From NCBI GenBank assembly GCA_040226215.1, contig JAVKFF010000087.1, positions 1-32,206 of the forward strand: DNA of 32,206 nt, read 5' to 3'. The position numbers and the translations under genes are program-made. Below are positions 31,114-32,206 of this stretch, piece by piece. Every line of letters begins with the position of its first letter. Position 1 is the stretch's first letter. Below the pieces are notes generated by a model that did not search any database, was not told the origin of the DNA, and saw only the letters and a list, made by a program, of their open reading frames with translations. This DNA is from JAVKFF01 sp040226215 (GTDB lineage Bacteria > Pseudomonadota > Alphaproteobacteria > DSM-16000 > Inquilinaceae).

Positions 31114-31425
31114 TCAGGCGGCCTTGGCGGCCGACTTCTGATCGACGATGCCGAGGATGTCGGACTCCTTCATGATGATGAGTTCCTCACCATCGATCTT
31201 CACCTCGGTGCCGGACCACTTGCCGAACAGGATGCGGTCTCCGGCCTTCACGTCGAGGGGGCGCACATCGCCCTTGTCGTTCACCTGGCCCTGGCCGACG
31301 GCGACGACTTCGCCCTCCTGGGGCTTCTCCTTGGCGGTATCGGGAATGATGATGCCGCCGGCGGTCTTTTCTTCGGCCTCGATACGGCGGACCAGCACGC
31401 GGTCATGCAGCGGACGAAAAGCCAT
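31114..31425 (-). CDS. groES: Co-chaperonin GroES
   Basis: 103-aa lid of the GroEL chamber. It opens FRPLHDRVLVRRIEAEEKTAGGIIIPD (with the mobile loop at about 17-33) and contains VKAGDRILFGKWSGTEVKIDGEELIIMKESDILGIV. The start at 31425 is set by homology and GGGGAG about ten bases upstream; the frame is open to 31506. First gene of the groESL operon, under CIRCE. Confidence 0.98.
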   Translation of the reverse strand: MAFRPLHDRVLVRRIEAEEKTAGGIIIPDTAKEKPQEGEVVAVGQGQVNDKGDVRPLDVKAGDRILFGKWSGTEVKIDGEELIIMKESDILGIVDQKSAAKAA

Positions 31426-31549
31426 CTCTGATAGCTCCCCTTTCATGCCTTCGTTGGGACGTTGACGCCCGGAGGCTTGTGAGCGAGGCCAACCGACCGG
31501 CGCCATCGAGCATGACCGTCAAGGTGCCGCCGATGATGGCTGGGGCCTG

Positions 31550-31576
31550 TTAGCACTCTCCCCCGGTGAGTGCCAG
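31550..31576 (-). promoter_or_regulatory. CIRCE element (HrcA operator)
   Basis: TTAGCACTC (31550-31558), nine bases, then GAGTGCCAG (31568-31576). One arm is a perfect match to CIRCE and the other matches at seven of nine positions. It sits about 125 bases before groES, immediately downstream of a promoter, as expected for HrcA repression of groESL. No hrcA is in the window. Confidence 0.92.
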
Positions 31577-31578
31577 CG

Positions 31579-31607
31579 CATCTAATCGTCTTCGCCGGCG
31601 GATGCAA
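31579..31607 (-). promoter_or_regulatory. groESL promoter
   Basis: On the minus strand TTGCAT (31602-31607), 17 bases, then TAGATG (31579-31584). The start point would fall inside CIRCE. The CTTGCA context could also serve a heat-shock sigma-32 -35, so dual use is possible. Confidence 0.5.
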
Positions 31608-31690
31608 GAGGGGAGAGGCAGAATTTTTCGCCTCCTCTGGCAGCACTCGCCTGGGATGGCTGCCAATGTGTTGATTTCATTACAAAATTC

Positions 31691-31718
31691 TTGACGCCTT
31701 CCGGCGATCGGGCATGCT
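31691..31718 (+). promoter_or_regulatory. Putative usg promoter
   Basis: TTGACG (31691-31696), 16 bases, then CATGCT (31713-31718), in an AT-richer stretch about 100 bases before the usg ATG. The -35 is good and the -10 weak. Confidence 0.35.
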
Positions 31719-31815
31719 TCTGGGAACCGGCCGCGCCATGCCGGCCAAGCCGCGATCGGGCGGCGCGGAAAAGCGAAGGATGGGAAAGACTCGCAACGAC
31801 GGACAGGAGAGCGCC

Positions 31816-32139
31816 ATGAGCGGTGTGGTGAAGGACGGTTTCGAGAGGTTCCAGGATCAGACCCTGCCGCGCGTCGACCGCGACCTGACGCGCCAGCTTA
31901 TGGGCTACCGCATCACCACCGCCGACATCCTCTACCACATGCCAGACCATCCGGGCCTGCTGCAGAGCTTCGTGTGGCAGAAGATGGATATCGCCCCGCG
32001 CTTTCCCGAACTCAAGCGCTTCCTCGACTTCTGGACCCGCGAGATCGACGCCGTCCTGCACTCCATCCACGTCGCCCAGGCGGGCCAGATCAAGCCCGTC
32101 ACCTTCCGCCACGCCGCCGCGAGCCTGGACCTGCACTAG
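31816..32139 (+). CDS. usg: Usg-family protein
   Basis: 107-aa protein of the alphaproteobacterial Usg family, a small soluble protein of unknown function. The family core is obvious: LTRQLMGYRITTADILYHMP, DHPGLLQSFVWQKMDIAPRF, and PELKRFLDFWTREIDAVLHS followed by IHVA. The ATG at 31816 has AGGAGAG five bases upstream; the open frame to 31714 lacks one. Divergent from groES across about 390 bases that hold CIRCE and both promoters. The stop codon is the first triplet of the following palindrome. Confidence 0.92.
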   Translation: MSGVVKDGFERFQDQTLPRVDRDLTRQLMGYRITTADILYHMPDHPGLLQSFVWQKMDIAPRFPELKRFLDFWTREIDAVLHSIHVAQAGQIKPVTFRHAAASLDLH

Positions 32140-32178
32140 AGCATCCTGCGCCCGAATGGGCGCAGCAAAGATGCTCTA
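32137..32178. repeat. Nested palindrome after usg
   Basis: An outer 9-bp stem TAGAGCATC/GATGCTCTA (32137-32145, 32170-32178) encloses an inner 7-bp stem TGCGCCC/GGGCGCA (32147-32153, 32158-32164). The TAGAGCAT...ATGCTCTA ends resemble a repeat scattered through many alphaproteobacterial genomes. A TTTTTT at about 32200 is too far away for a classical terminator, though the hairpin may still protect the usg mRNA end. The element may extend past the window. Confidence 0.65.
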
Positions 32179-32206
32179 GACTATTGAGAATCGGGCAGAT
32201 TTTTTG

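Overview
The window is a contiguous, very GC-rich piece of bacterial chromosome with third codon positions almost saturated for G/C. The gene set points to an alphaproteobacterium, probably Rhodospirillales-like: a Usg protein, an IalB-family secreted protein, groESL behind a CIRCE element, a liv operon carrying a DUF6867 membrane protein, and a histidyl-tRNA synthetase of the divergent type known from many alphaproteobacteria. There is no rRNA, tRNA, CRISPR array, prophage or insertion sequence. Nearly all genes look like stable chromosomal housekeeping or transport genes.

Layout. 1-328 is an intergenic array of stem-loop (REP/BIME-like) repeats. 329-9112 (all minus strand) holds a branched-chain amino-acid type ABC operon, livH-livM-livG-livF-DUF6867 protein-livK, which ends in a strong terminator, followed by a separately promoted glycogen phosphorylase. 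9113-9485 is a divergent regulatory region with a Fur-like box. 9486-13382 (plus) is a tightly overlapping four-gene TroA/MntABCD-type metal ABC transporter. 13373-17405 (minus) is an envelope acyl-transfer cassette: two SGNH-fold proteins, an AlgI/PatA-like MBOAT transferase and a small single-pass protein. Divergent from it, 17668-19618 (plus) holds a cytoplasmic class-C-beta-lactamase-fold hydrolase and a degenerate BadF/GlcNAc-kinase-like protein. Both halves can be read as cell-wall or exopolysaccharide metabolism.

19619-22069 holds an IalB-family gene behind three 11-bp direct repeats, then an Lrp/AsnC regulator divergent from hpd (tyrosine catabolism), with in-phase repeated sites between them. 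22070-23667 has another repeat pair and two poorly characterised minus-strand genes. 24068-27592 holds hisS, a marR-DUF218 pair, and an AEC-family permease divergent from marR. 27600-29100 (minus) is a run of small genes: a 44-aa Ser/Lys/Pro/Ala-rich peptide with two 3' hairpins, a PGPGW-like membrane protein, a probably frameshifted secreted protein and an intact small secreted protein. 29290-31607 is groES-groEL with CIRCE, promoter and terminator. 31816-32139 is usg, followed by a nested palindromic repeat at the right edge.

Best candidates for something new are: (i) the two-direction envelope module at 13.4-19.6 kb, with a stand-alone small membrane protein, a 12-bp start-codon minisatellite and a pseudo-kinase; (ii) the fusion of a secreted beta-rich domain to DUF6867 in the liv operon; (iii) the intergenic stem-loop family with shared loop ends but different stems; (iv) several unannotated regulatory sites. 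No defence or mobile system is visible.
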